Under the pieces are notes generated by a model. That model saw nothing but the letters and a program-made list of their open reading frames with translations. It was not told the origin of the DNA and searched no databases. A DNA stretch of 64,000 nt, taken from positions 186,001 to 250,000 of the forward strand of contig BSYQ01000012.1 of assembly GCA_030272585.1 (NCBI GenBank), given 5' to 3'. Position 1 is the stretch's first letter. Each line of letters begins with the position of its first letter. The position numbers and the translations under genes were made by a program. Of this stretch, positions 12,743 through 25,550 are shown one piece after another. Source of the stretch: Bryopsis sp. KO-2023 (taxonomy: Eukaryota > Chlorophyta > Ulvophyceae > Bryopsidales > Bryopsidaceae).

Positions 12743-13066
12743 CAGGGCAAAAAAAACAAACAGAAGTTGCTTTTTTGCGGATCGATATCGAATCTGCCAG
12801 CGTGTGCAAATCTTTGCAATGCTCAGACAGACAAGAGGCAATTCTGGTGCGGAAAAAAATAAAATAAAAAATACATCCTTAGCCCCACTACTATATGATA
12901 TCATCTACATATATATATATATTTTTTTTTTGAAAGGTAACGAAAACAGAAGTCAAACGCAGGTGCAAAGACGGCGGAAGAAGCAAAATTGTTCCGTAAA
13001 ATGAGGCTCGATTGATTACATTAGTCGTGCCAGAAACTGGAATAGGACTTAAGGGGCTATTGCTGT
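12743..13066. other. 5' flank of the PDZ gene
   Basis: Upstream of the chosen start of the minus-strand PDZ gene. The reading frame stays open to an alternative ATG at 12904. An (AT)n run with a T10 tract sits at about 12905-12935. No separate gene seen. Confidence 0.3.
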
Positions 13067-13291
13067 ATGAACAATATCCGTTTCAAGGCTTGTAAGACAC
13101 CCCAGCGCACCCCGCAGATCTTTGTGAAAGCCTACCTTTCCGATCTGACCGCGAATCCCACAGATCGACGACCATACTTTCAGAAATTCTGTGGATTTGC
13201 TTTTTTTTGGTTTTTGCTTCCTGTGGCTTGCACTGTACTTGTTCTTCACTTGGTAAAAAAAAGTAATTCAACTGTTTTCTCGACAGAATAA
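13067..13291 (+). CDS. Small ORF with one predicted membrane helix (doubtful)
   Basis: A 74-residue frame from ATG 13067. Residues 1-40 are hydrophilic and higher in GC and CpG than the surroundings, then a hydrophobic helix (FAFFWFLLPVACTVLVLHL) follows. It lies just upstream of, and divergent from, the PDZ gene. GT at 13250 could be a splice donor, so this may be the first exon of a small membrane protein. I recognise no family. The opposite strand is also open, so a non-coding explanation is possible. Confidence 0.25.
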   Translation: MNNIRFKACKTPQRTPQIFVKAYLSDLTANPTDRRPYFQKFCGFAFFWFLLPVACTVLVLHLVKKSNSTVFSTE

Positions 13292-14665
13292 AATCATGTG
13301 AAACGCTGTGTGAAGTGAGATGCGAAACATACATTACACCTTCCGCCATGCACTTGCAACCCCCTCCCAAAAAAAAAAGCCACCCTTGGACAAAAACCAC
13401 CCTCAACTTCTTGCCTCAAAACCCCCCCTTCCACACATATATTACACTTGTTTGCACATTTCTTTCCCCTCCCCCATGATTTCCATGGATTTTTCTTTTT
13501 TTTGAAAACGCATGAAGCCACAAAACACACACACACATTCGTTGTCAGAGCACTATTCTTCAAAACGAAAAAAGAAAAAAATTGTCGATCACCTGTTTAT
13601 GTAATCGCTGGTTCTTGCCTTGTTTTCTTTTTTTCCACCTTACCTTCCATTTCGTTCCACTTCTTCAGAATCGTTGCAAAATCTAAAGTGACCCCCCCCC
13701 TCCCCCCAAAAAAAGCACAAAAAAAACAGACTGGCTGTTTTCTTTTTTTTTCCCCTTCCCAACCCATTTTTCTTGTGTCATTCTTACATGTGTTTGTTCA
13801 ATTGGGATATTTTCTGCCCCCACCCCCTCCCCCCAAAAAAAACCCAGCCAAAAGTGGTGGGGAAATCAAGAAATACAAGTTTTTCTTGCTGAAAATCAAA
13901 CGAACAAAATGAAGCAAAACGAGGGCATATTTCGATTTTTTCTTTTGCCTTTTTTTAGTGTGATTTCCCCCCCTTTCTTTTTGTGGGATGTTTATTGCAA
14001 AATAGATTCTTTTAAAACTCTCGGCCCCCCACCCACCTCCCCCTAGAACAACACTCGAAAGCTTTTGTCCAATATATATATATTTTTTTCTGGTCATCGC
14101 CGCATACATATATGTACGTATATGTGTAGATATATGTATAGAGTCCTTAATGTTTGAAAGATATATTTGTATATATATATATATTTTCCACACATCCAAT
14201 TTCAGAGAGCAAAAAAACAAATGCAACTCCACCAACAAAATCAGTAAACGTTTACCGATGCCTTTAATTGATTACTAATAAAACCCTCCCTCTGTTTCTT
14301 TTTTTTTTCAACTTCCCCTTTTGATTTATAAAAAAAAAAACACTCCAAACTTAACTGTCGCTCTCTCATTCTTTTTCCACCTCAAAAAACAGCAAAAATT
14401 TGCCAAGCAAAATGGCCTGTGAAGATTTTTTTGTTTATGATTTTGACTACGATTTTTCGCTTTGTTTCAAACACATATATTCCCTTTCCTGATTTTCGAA
14501 AATCCCCCCCCCCCCCCCCCTTTAGCCCCTTTTTTTCTCTAACCACGATATTGATAAATAAAACACATACATCTGCATGTGTAGAAAACGTGCGCGCGTG
14601 CCTAAATATATGTACCAATCCTCCCAACCCCCCATGTTTTTGTTTTTTTGCCAAAAAAAAAAAAC
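13292..14665. repeat. Low-complexity intergenic region
   Basis: Pyrimidine-rich sequence with many C7-C17 and A8+ runs and short (AT)n stretches (14070-14190); the longest C run is at about 14503-14520. It contains the 3' flank of the minus-strand 5-phosphatase gene. No exon or structured RNA is visible. Confidence 0.45.
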
Positions 14666-17600
14666 TTAAGTGGGTTTTAGTAATATATCCAGTTCGTGTT
14701 CTTCGTAAGCGTTTTCCCAGCCTTCCAGCAACGACTCCCCTCTGACGACCAGCTTCGAATACAGCCGTAACGGTCGATGACTCATCCCCATCGCGGACTG
14801 CGCCGTTTGAATGTACACGACGCCCTTTCCGCCCGGCGGCACGAGCAGCCGTCTGGGACGCACCTCCAACCACATCGGCATCCGCCTGTGCTGCTTCCCC
14901 TCGCGCCTAGTCGTTACCAACGCGTTCCCGACGCCCTTGTTATGTATCTGGACGGTTTTCCTGCAGTCCCCCTCGAACACCAGCGTATTTCCCTCCGAAT
15001 TGGTGTGCAGCTGCAGCATCACGTGGGGGCGTTCATGCCAGACCGCCTTCTTCAGGACGTCGAAACACGTGCGCCGCCGTTTGTCCTGGATGAACGCCGG
15101 GAAGGCGGCCTTCATCAAGCTCCACACGGGTTTGTGATCGGAATCGGTAACGCTCATCACGGCGTTATACTCCAAGCATTCCACGGAAATCTCGTCCACC
15201 TCGCGGGAGGGGGCGGCGGCGGATTTCAGTTCGCTGGACCGATTGATCGAGTCGTCGATGTTGATGAGCGTCCGAGAATCGTGCAAATCGTGGAGTGGCG
15301 AGATCATGTGGTCGGGGGAACCCGTCGAGCTGCCGAGTCAAAGACGAAGTCGAAGTTTGATACTCGAATTCACACATCGATATTTTATAGAAAGGAAAAA
15401 GCTAAGAAAAAGACAACCAGCTTTCTTTAGCCGCCAGGTTTTCTTGCATTTCTCCACCCCTCCCTTTTCTTTCTTTCCCAGCTCTTTTCTTTCTTTTCCT
15501 TTTTGACAGGTGGGGTTGTACCCTATTAGAAAATAGTTTTTTTTTGAATTTTTTTTTTCAGGTCTAAAGTTTCTAAATTGGGTAACTTTTAAAACAGGCC
15601 CTCTCCACCCCAATGCCAATTCAATCTTGTTTCCGTTGGTTTGAGAAAAGTTTTTTTTTTCTACCTGAATGGTTTGGAGCCTCGATAGAAAATCCGATCA
15701 GTCCAGGACGGCACTCTCATTTTTTCGCTGGAATCGTAGGCGAAAGGCGACTCCAAGCCTTTGTCGAATTTGTACGTCGGCTGAAACTTTATTTCACCCT
15801 CCTTCAACCCATGGAACACCTTGTTCTTCCCCATTTCCCTCCGGCACTGATCTACGTCCAGCAAATCCTGCAACCGATTCTCCTCGATCTTCTGCAAGGC
15901 GTCGTGATACTCCATTTCCACCCGGTAGTTGAAATCCCCCACCCACACCAGGAACTCCGCCCTCTGCAAGCCTCGGCTCAGTTCTTCCACGTCCAGCAGC
16001 TCCATGGAGCCCTCAGTGTCTCGTTCTCGGTCGCTGGTGGAGCGTCGCATGACAGGGGTGGGGGCCCTTTGCAAGTTCAGGGTTGAAACTCCGGGTCTGA
16101 CTGCCCCCACCGGTCGAACGGAGGAGGGAGGGGTGTGTGGGCTCTCTTTCCCACTGTGTTTGTGGAACGTGAGCTGGCGCACGATGGATGCGTAATTGTT
16201 GTTCCTCTTTTCGACGCCGTCCTGCAAAAATCACATCGAAAATATATATATACATATATATATGTATATGTATGTATGTATGTAAAGAATGAGGGACTTG
16301 ATTTAAAAAAAAACTGGGAGCACAATTTCTCAAATTCATTATATGAAAAGCATCAGAAAAATATGATAAGGGAAAACAAATGAGAACTTCCATAAGAAAA
16401 AGACTTGGAATTAAATAAACCCAATACACTAATACATAAATGAATAAATAACAGCCCCCAAACTTGATTGAAGGAGGTTTTTTTCCCATACAACTAAACC
16501 CACATCTAACAACTCTTATTCCAATTTTATTTCCCTTACATAAACAGCAAAGAAACAATAACTCGCAGTGATACGCAGAAACCTGAGGAATTTAAATAAT
16601 GATCATTCGTTCATTCATTCCATTATTCTTCAAATATTAAAAAAAAAACCTATGAAAAGAAACCACACACACACATACCTGGTGCGCAGCAAAATGCGAA
16701 CAAACTGCAACGACCCTCCTTCGGAAAAGTGTGAAGGCCACGGCGACCGCACCCTTGTTTCCGCCGAATCCACGGAAACCCGTTCCCACGGAGGAAGTCG
16801 CCATGTTGCCTATGTGGTCCATGAATTCCTGGCGAGCGAAGGCGAACACCAGGATGCCCGACATTTGGCGCATGCCCACTTTGCCCCACTTGGACTTGGA
16901 GAAATCGTCCTCGCAGTTGAGGGCGTTTTCGAGTTCGGTGTACCACCATTGAGCGTTCGAATTTCCCTTTTCCTGATTTGTGAAAAAAGAAATAAAATAT
17001 CGTTCTCAATGATCTTAACAGTGTTATGATATTTTAAATAATAGCAACAATATTAATGATGGTGATAATAGTGGTAAAATAAATAAAAAAATGAAATAAA
17101 AAAAACAGTGGGCATGTGCAGAACCTAGCATAGTTCTGATGAGTGAGTGGGAGTGAGGCTCTCTTAACAGGAATTTTAAGCAAGTTTTTGGGTGGAAATT
17201 AAACATTCGTTTTCAGAAGCATGAAACGAAAAACAACAAAGAACGATGGAGAGTAAGAAAAGACAAATACCCACTTGCATGGCTGATTTCGACCAGGTCT
17301 CGATGGCGATGCTTTTCGCAACGCTGGAGGTCCCCATTTCCACTTCTTGGAGCCCCACCAGCACGATATCTGCAAACTTGGATTTGCCCCCGAGCCATTT
17401 CCTCAGGGACTCCAAGGCTGGCCGAGTTTCGTTCACATTCCAGGTCCCACACAACACCGAAATCGAATTGTCGTTTATGATTTTAGGTAGGGCATCATGC
17501 AGATCTTGCCAGGCTGTTGTATCTGTCTTGTCAGGGGTTTTGCTGCTCCAACCTGAAAAAAATAAATTAGAAATTAGAATTAAAATTGGAAAAGTACAAA

Positions 17601-20600
17601 CGAAACTGCTCCAATCTGAAAAACAGGATTCAAATCTAGAAAACTCTAAACAAAGAACCCCCCAAAACAGCAGGAGGGGTCATTCACATCAAATTTTCGT
17701 ACAAACTTCCCAACAATCGATGGTGAAAAAAAAAGAAAAACCACACTCGGGATTTCATCCTCAATACAGTAGGCCCGAAAAACATACGGGGTTAACCTTA
17801 CTCTTAATCGAGCCGTCAGATCCTAGCGTGAAAGTCAGAGGGCCCATCATCACGATGTCGCACACCGGCTCCTCATGGGCCAGCCATTTTTTCAACTCTT
17901 TCGCATCGTGGGAAATTACCACCACAGATCCATCGGCCATGCCCACCCAAAGCCTGTTCCCGACCGCGGTGGCGCAAGTCAAAACGCAGTCCAGTTTTAA
18001 ACGGGTGGTGAACCGCCCGCTGTGGGTGTATCTTTCCAGGAAGCCATTTTTGTACGCCACCCAAATGGTGTTGTCCGGCAATGATGCCAAGCCTTTGATG
18101 GAGCCGAATTTCGATGGAGGGATTTCCTCCGCGGAATATGGGGGGGCTTGATATTGAGACTACAAAAAAGGAAAATGAAACAAAAATGAAAATTCGAAAA
18201 AAAAATGAAAAAATGAAATATTTTTGAATTTTGTCAGAAATAATGTTTTGGGTGTTATGTGGTTATTTTTAATATGTCTGTCCTCGATCGACACAGACAA
18301 AGCCGAAAACCAGCCCAAGAAAAGGGAAAAAGAAAAAAAACCCAAAGAAAAGCAAGCAGCAAAAACACATTTATTGAGGGGAATGCGATTTCGGCCTCAC
18401 TCTGGCCATCACTCTTTCTCCGGCTTTTCGAACCCCTTTTCCCAGCATCCTCCCGATGTGCCCCATGGCCCCCCTGAATCTTTTCCCATCCTGATCCAAT
18501 TCTTCAGGGTCTTGATACGATCGATCGCCGAAGGGGGGCAGAATTCGCACTTTGCCACTCGAGCTGGTCTCTAGACCCTGAACCCAAAAGAAAAAAATCA
18601 AAACCACCCAATAAACAAAAAGAAGGCTCATAGCAATGCGGGTTGGTGTCATGGACTGGAACAACTTGAGGCTCCCGAGAAAAACGGGTTTCGATTTACT
18701 CTTAGGTGGAATGCCAACGAGGTCAGATCCCAATCCACGGGGGCTAATTTTTCCAACCATTCTTTCTTCCTCTGTAACTTCCCCTCACATTTTTTTTTTG
18801 CAGTTACTCAGTCATTTTTGTTTTGAAAATTTTCAGGCATTCCAAAACACATTTCTCGACATTCGGACTCCACCATCTTTAGGAATTCGACTGATAGCCC
18901 CATCTTTTTCAGCTTGATTCCCCCCCCCCCTTCACCTGTCGAGTGTTGATTCTGGAGTACTTATCGTCCATATCGGACAGATCCACCAATTTATCAGTCT
19001 CGATTTTGCCGAGGAAATGGCCTCCGAAAGCAGCCCACAAACAGATGTTCGTTTGACCAGCTGTCCATACGATGGATCCACAGGTGGAGACAGTTATGTC
19101 TTGAAGTTCGCCATGGGGTTTGTCGCCATTCGACCTCTTCAAGCTCCTGCTCTGGCAAGGGTTTCCTTTATTAAGGGAAAACCATAAAGAAATTCAAAAT
19201 CAAGACCCCTTTTAAATAATAATAATAATAAGGCTTTAAAAAAAAGGCCAACAGTTCAAGCTCATCGAGCTTTGACTGTGGTTGAAGGACATTTCATTAA
19301 ATAAAAGGTAGAAAAAAAAGCAAAAAACGAAAAGCAAAAAAGCTATCACTGTCAAATCCCATCGTTACTCTCTCATTCTCTCTCTCTTTTTTTTTCCCTT
19401 TCTATTTAAACGGAACTCACTGGATCCAATGGCATCCCCCCAAACTCTCAATGACCCTCTGGTGGAGCCCGTCCAGAGCTCCCCCCAAGCAGTGACTGCC
19501 ATCGCAGCTATTCCACCGTGTTTGTGCGCTTTCCAAGAAGCCACCCTCTCATACATTGCCCTTGGGGTCCCCTCAATCAAAAACGCAGATATCGTCCCGT
19601 TGTCATGACCTGCCATTACACAAAATGAAAATAATAAAAATACCTAATTTGTATTAAAAATAGTAATCAAAGTCAACATAAAAATATATTTTTTCATTCA
19701 GGAACCTGTTGAACATTTTGAAAACAAGCTCATTCCAGCCACACATGCTGTTGAGATGTCAATTGATTTTTCAAAAGTAAATGTTATGGTCTTTCCCTTT
19801 TCGTTTTTTTGCCCTGAAATAACATACCTGCCCACAAATATCCAAATTCCTCTTCAGCCAAAATACAAGTGACGTGCGAACCAGGCTCCAGGCCCACTTC
19901 CACACAAGCTGCACTGTCCTTGTCTTCCGAGAGGGCTGGCCTAAAAATAGATTTCCATCAGTAATCTGCAGGTCTATTTTCAAAGGGGTCATCAAACAAA
20001 TACCAAAGACCATTTTTTCTCTTTTTCTTTTTTGTTTCTTTCATTTTTATTTTTTTTTTTGGGGGGGGGTCTGTTCAATTCATATCCATAAAATACCAGT
20101 GATATGCAGGATGCGCTCGATTTGCTCGATTTGTGTGGGGAACATAAGGAGAAAAAAAAGTGTAGCTAACAGGATTCAAATTACCAACCACCTCTTTGTG
20201 AAATGGCCTCCACTTTAACAGCAGACTTCAAATAAAAAGATTTTGGTGGACCTGAAATATTTCTCTTTCTATTTTCCCCTCTTTTTTCTTATAAAGAAAG
20301 GGGAGGAGAGGGGGGGTTCTCAAGAAGCACAACTTTCATTAGCAGCCACAAGAAAAAGGTATTTAATCAATAGGATGGCCTTTGCAAAAAGGACTCACCT
20401 CAAACCATCGCCAGCCGTCCTATCCGTCCCATGCATAACATTGACCCATTGTAAAATTCCACCTCCTAGAGCAGGTGCCGCTAATAAAGATCCATTCACT
20501 GCAGCTAAAATTTGTAATCGAGCAGACTCTTTCGGATTCAACGGAGGGAGCCGCAGCTGTTCAAAAACAACAATACTCCTTTTTTTTTCTTGAATTTTTG

Positions 20601-23600
20601 CCAGTGGGCAAAACAAAAAATAAAAATAAATCGGTACACCTTCAAATACCCTGAAAGTGAAAAGATTTGGAACACATTAAGATTTCATTTTTCACTCCTT
20701 TTTACCCCTGTAAAGACCCATAGAAAACACATCAAAAAAAAAGGGGTGTATGTCTGTGTGTGGAGAAACAAGGAGCAGGAAAGAAAGAAAAGCCCCCGCC
20801 CCCGTCCCATCCCCAAATTATATATATTAAAAGAAAAAGGAAGAAAACTGACCTCGACTGATACTAAACGCGCATCGCTGACGAAAGCTGCCTGAGCAAC
20901 ATTGTCTGGCAATTCGGAAGATTCCAATGGCTCCAGGCTGATGCTGTGGGGTGCACCCAAAGGATCCATTCCATCGCTCGACCTCACGCTCGCTCCCAAG
21001 CTTTCGATTTGAGAAACTATCCATGTCGGCGCTAAAAAAAAAAATTAAAAAAGAAAAGGCACATACACGCAAAAAACAAAAGAGGGTCAGCACAACATAT
21101 TTTTGGAGCTGTTCATGTAAAAAGTAATTTTGGCCAGCATCTTATGAGATTTTGAGCATTTTTTGAGAGTTGAAAAATAAGAACGACTTCCTTTTTCCAC
21201 TACTTTTTTTTGCATTAAGAGTATTTCACATTTGCAATTTTTGGATTTTCTCCTCCTGTTCTATGTGAAAATAAAACAAGGGGAAAATGGGAACAAAATT
21301 AAAAAAAAAACTGCAAGCCCTTTCTTACTTTTTTTCATTTTTTTCTTCATTTTTTAATAAATTTATAATTTTATTTTACTTTTTTAGGGGGAAACACATG
21401 AGTTGCATGCTGCTGTGCAGACATGATTTCTTTTTTTTCTTTCCCATATCATTTCCATTCGTACAGGGGGGTCAACGAGAATCTCACCCGCAGGTCCGGT
21501 TGGAAGGCTGTGTGCTCTGAGCGCTTGGGGAGAATTTTGTGGCGAAGAGGAGCCCGAGTATGATGTCGAAACTTCGGAATCGCCTCTGGGAGAATACAAA
21601 GGAGCCATTTGTGGGAACTTGGGGGGGTAAGGTTGAGCTGTTGCTTTTGCAACCACATCTGGAGATAGACGTCGCCCGCTCTGCTTGATGGAATCATCAG
21701 AAAGGAATGCATTGGTAAAGAAACAGCGGGTATTTCTGCCGAGTTGTTTGAAACAATTCGAATTTGTCTGGGTTGTGCCTAGATTTTGGTCATAACGTCC
21801 AGCGTTTCAATAAATTACTATTTCCAAAACACCCCCAACCCCCCTCTAGACGTTGCTCGAATAATGGGTTTGGAGACAATATGCTTTGAACTGTGAATAC
21901 CACATATCACAGATTTTGTTGTGTTAATCTCGTGGGGGAGAAAAAAAACAGAGTTCTAAAAGTTTTTTTTGCATTGTTCCTTTTTAAAATTAAAAAAAGT
22001 ACCTGAAGAGCTGCTACTAGTTTTAAAGCATTGTTGAATCGTGTTCGATTCAATCCATACTCGCCAGCAGATGCCGACTGCCACATCTGAAAAATCAAGC
22101 AGAATTTGTTTTTTTAAAGATCGAAAAAAAAATATATATATATATATATATAGAATCATGCATGCATTCAAGCATTTGCATTGAGGACAGCTTAGCTTTT
22201 TTTTTGCTTTTCTCCCCACCCCCCCAAACAAAAAACTGACCTGAGACAGGGATTCATCTGGAAGACCGGATCTTCGGAAGAACGCACTTGCTTCTTGGCC
22301 AGCTACCCTGTGATATCCCCACCATTTTCCAAACAAAAAACAAAAACACAGGAAATTGAGATAAAATCAGCTCCTGATGCTTCTGGGCCCCAAATCTTGA
22401 AAAAAAAGAAAGAAAAAGCAGCATCACGGACCGCATGCCAGAAAAATGAAAAATTTGAGCTAGTTCAGGAAAAAAAAAGTCTGGATTCACGTGTCGACCC
22501 CCCCCCCCCTTTAATCTTCCAATGCAAAAACGAACGAGTAATCGGAACAGCTCGCATGCATACCCATGCGCTCATTTTCATGCAGAATTATATTTTGAAA
22601 TGTCCAGACATTTTCCACAGTTTTTTCTTCTTTCCCCGAAAAAAAAATAACCCTCTTACCTCCCATCCTTATCGACATCCGCTTCGATAAACCAAGAGTC
22701 CACTTGCCTCTCCCAACTCTGAATATTGTAGGATTCTGGTGAAGAGCCCTAACAAAAAGTTGAAAAAAAATTAAGTATATGTTGTTTCTTGATGATGTTT
22801 ATTATTAGTGTTTATTCTTTAATTCTAATTATCCTGGACAGCAGCACCGATATTTTTCCCCGCCCATCGCATGTCGAAAAAGCAAATGAAAAAGTTAAGT
22901 AACAATTGATGGGATCTCCTGTATCTTTGATATGAACAATCTCTAGACTTTGATTTTATCTGTGTTTTTTTCACGAGTCGTTTTTTTCCTGAACAAGCTT
23001 TTAAATAAACCAGCACCCTTACCTGTTCAAGAGAAAAAATCAGCTAAGAAGAGAAGAACAAAAACTGAATTGAATTTCTGTTGTGTGGAGTTAACTTCCA
23101 TCTTCGACCTTCCGTGAGCGCCAAAACAAAATTCTGAACACCCTGTTACCTGCCCACCCTGGCCCCGAAGCTCGCCAGGTCGCCACCACTGGTCGTACTC
23201 AGGCTGTCCCGACTCCAGAGGCGCCGGACCTCCAGCAACCGCCGCGAATGCCGAGGGTTTCGCGGGTTGAATGCTTCTCCCAGGGGCAGTGGGACTCCTG
23301 CGCCCCGTTTGCGCGTTCACGAAATCTGTCGGAAGCAAATCCTGCAAGGAAAACCCCACCTCAGCTCGAAAGAGTCGAGTTGCTGCACCGTTGTTCCCCA
23401 CCCCCCCTCAAAGTAGGACAAAAAATCAGCGCTGCCTTTCTGAGCAGGGGGGGACTGATGATTATCGCTTGTTTCCTTCCGGTTAAAATCGATTTTCTTC
23501 AACGTATCCTTTCACCGCGACGCCCCGACAAAGTGCGGGAGAAAAAAAGGGCCCACAATTTTGGCGCGCACGATATCACGTTTCAGGAATTTCTCGCGCA

Positions 23601-23997
23601 AGTGTTTCCCGCGGGGGAGAGGAAAAAGGTAAGGGAATGACGTCTTCTGCGTGTTTTTACATCCGCAATTCAGGCGGAAGCAGACGTCGAGTAAAGCGTT
23701 CTAGAGTGCTTTAGCCCCAATTGCAAGAAAAGTTTTTTTTTTCCTCTCGCCGACACCAGTTTGTTTTTCCCAGTGTTCAAAACACGACGATACCCTGAAA
23801 GACGGATCCCCTTTGTCGCGCCTTCCTCCCGACCTCTGCGTCGGACCCGGTCGCGTCGAGGGGCGGTTCGACGGGCCAAGAAATCTCGGGTTCGTGTTCG
23901 CGGGAGTCGACCATCCATACCCCCTGTCGGGACCCCTCCAGTTTGACGTATAACCGCTCAAGTGCGAATTCGTTTTGCGGTGTTCCCCACGGTCCAT
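14666..23997 (-). CDS. EH-WD40-inositol polyphosphate 5-phosphatase-ASH fusion protein (17 exons)
   Basis: Minus-strand exons: 23997-23794, 23341-23150, 22748-22660, 22307-22241, 22086-22003, 21680-21488, 21031-20853, 20556-20399, 19940-19828, 19609-19421, 19165-18936, 18577-18401, 18159-17802, 17552-17275, 16972-16679, 16221-15665, 15329-14666. All are GT-AG and all phases close, giving 1341 residues. After a basic disordered N-terminus comes an EH domain (about 140-235) with EF-hand loop DVDKDGR and the SGLPDESLSQMW core. Degenerate WD40 repeats follow (about 380-740; GELWTGSTRGSLRVW, LWVGMADGSVVVI). The 5-phosphatase domain (about 770-1195) keeps GTWNV, GDFNYR (1030-1035), PSWTDR (1106-1111) and SDHKPV, so it should be active on phosphoinositides. 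The C-terminal Ig-like domain (WLEVRPRRLLVPPGGKG) matches the ASH/MSP-like end of OCRL and plant FRA3. WD40-5-phosphatase-ASH is the plant FRA3 class; the EH domain is the unexpected part. The exon at 19165 uses a weak acceptor. Confidence 0.88.
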
Positions 23998-25550
23998 CCT
24001 TCCGCCCTTTTTGCCCTCTCTCCGATGGGATTTCCGTTCCTCCCCCTGGTCGCTAAATTGAAACTCCAGCGTTTATCTCCTTCCGAGCCGAACGTCAATT
24101 GACAACTAAACTCAAGTCGGTCGCATATGGAACGGCTGTTTTCGTTCCGTTTGGTTTCCCTTTCTCGAATCTTTTTTTTTCGCCCCCCCGGTCTACCAAA
24201 ACCAGCGTTTTGGGATGCCCTCTCCGCTCTGTCCCGAAAAGAAGAACAAGATGGAGAGGGTCAGACGACGGACACCGCCCTGCTCCTCCAGATATCCAAG
24301 CTCTGTTTTCTTTCTCGTTTTCTTTCTCGTTTTCTTTCAACGATTTCGACGCTTCCTTTTTTTTTCCGACGTTGAAAGAGAGGGAGAAAAAAAAATCACG
24401 AAATTTTCGATCGTGTGCCACTCTTTCGCACTTATTTTCAATTTCTTGGACCAGCATTTTGCTGCTGGCCATGGGCTGCCGTACAGACACCACCCAGCAA
24501 GAACCCATCACCCGCGGTTTTCCCTTCCGACACGCGTTTTTTGACGCCTAGTGTCGGAAATGGAGTGATGGGTGTAGAACCTCACCAGTGTCCTGCCAGT
24601 TGGAATAACCTGAACGGAATGGCACAGTGAAGAAGGGGCAACAACTGCAGTTTTCTCACCGTCGTTGTGTGCTGGGTGCTGGACGCGCAATTCACCAAAG
24701 TTGCTGCAACTTTTCTTCGTGATTAGGGCGTTTTCATGTAAAGGGATGATAGAATACGCCCAGGATAGGTACCAGACACCGGATTCAACACATTGAAGCG
24801 ACCACAGGGGCAGCTCCTGATATTAATTTTTCCTCCCAGCTTGGTGGATAAATAGGAGCTCCTGATATCGATTTTTCCTCCCAGATTGGTGGAAAAACAG
24901 CATCGATCAAATTTTTTCGCCATAACATGAATGATTTTCTGTTTTTTTTGGCTCTGCAGAATTGTGCGTGGATAATGACCTGTACATTTTGGAAAATCAA
25001 CCCGTAGATGTTATATCCTTTTCAGAATGTGATTGGGCCTTGTTTCAGCTTTTCTGAGGTGGTTACACAATATAAAGATCCATACCCACATATCGAAACC
25101 AATGCTCCGCCACCCACACTACCTGCAAACAGTGTCTCAGCCCTTTCGTTGGAATGGGCTTTCGACACAAATTACTTGCCCAGTTTTGGCTTTTGTGGTG
25201 CAATTTTTCTACACACATTTTGGCTTGGAGGAAGCACCAACATAAGACATCGCATTTTCTAAACCACAGACTAAATAAACAGCCATCAGAAATGATCTCA
25301 TCCATTCTTTCTTAGAATTCCCCCTTCTCAAGTCATCCATTGGAGGTCTACCGTGCCATTTTTTTTGGTCGCCAATGTTCATGCACTCCACAGAGTTTCG
25401 ATGAAAAAAAAGCAAAACAAAAACAACACAGTTGTTTGCTTCCAGCGAAGAATTCAAGCATCCTTGTTTGTTTCGAAAAGAGTCTTTTTTGCTTGTTTTT
25501 TCCATTCGTTTTGATAGGTTTTCTTTATGCTTTTTAAAAAAGTGAATTCA
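23998..25550. other. Intergenic region between 5-phosphatase and thioredoxin genes
   Basis: Presumed promoter and 5' UTR of the 5-phosphatase gene, and 3' flank of the thioredoxin gene. The proximal part (24000-24330) is GC- and CpG-rich and contains three copies of tctcgttttctt-like sequence (24307-24345). No exon that joins either gene could be supported. Confidence 0.4.
24813..24893. repeat. Imperfect 36-bp tandem duplication
   Basis: Copies at 24813-24848 and 24858-24893 both begin gctcctgatat and end with ttggtgga, with three mismatches, separated by 9 bp. No coding role is apparent. Confidence 0.75.

Noticed and set aside
12417-13004. A 195-codon plus-strand frame opposite the first PDZ exon
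   Set aside because: It mirrors the Arg- and Ser-rich leader exon on the minus strand and contains no recognisable domain.
18710-18770. An extra exon of the 5-phosphatase gene (peptide around LGSDLVGIPPK)
   Set aside because: Its acceptor would need phase 2, but the flanking exons at 18936 and 18577 join in phase 0 without it.
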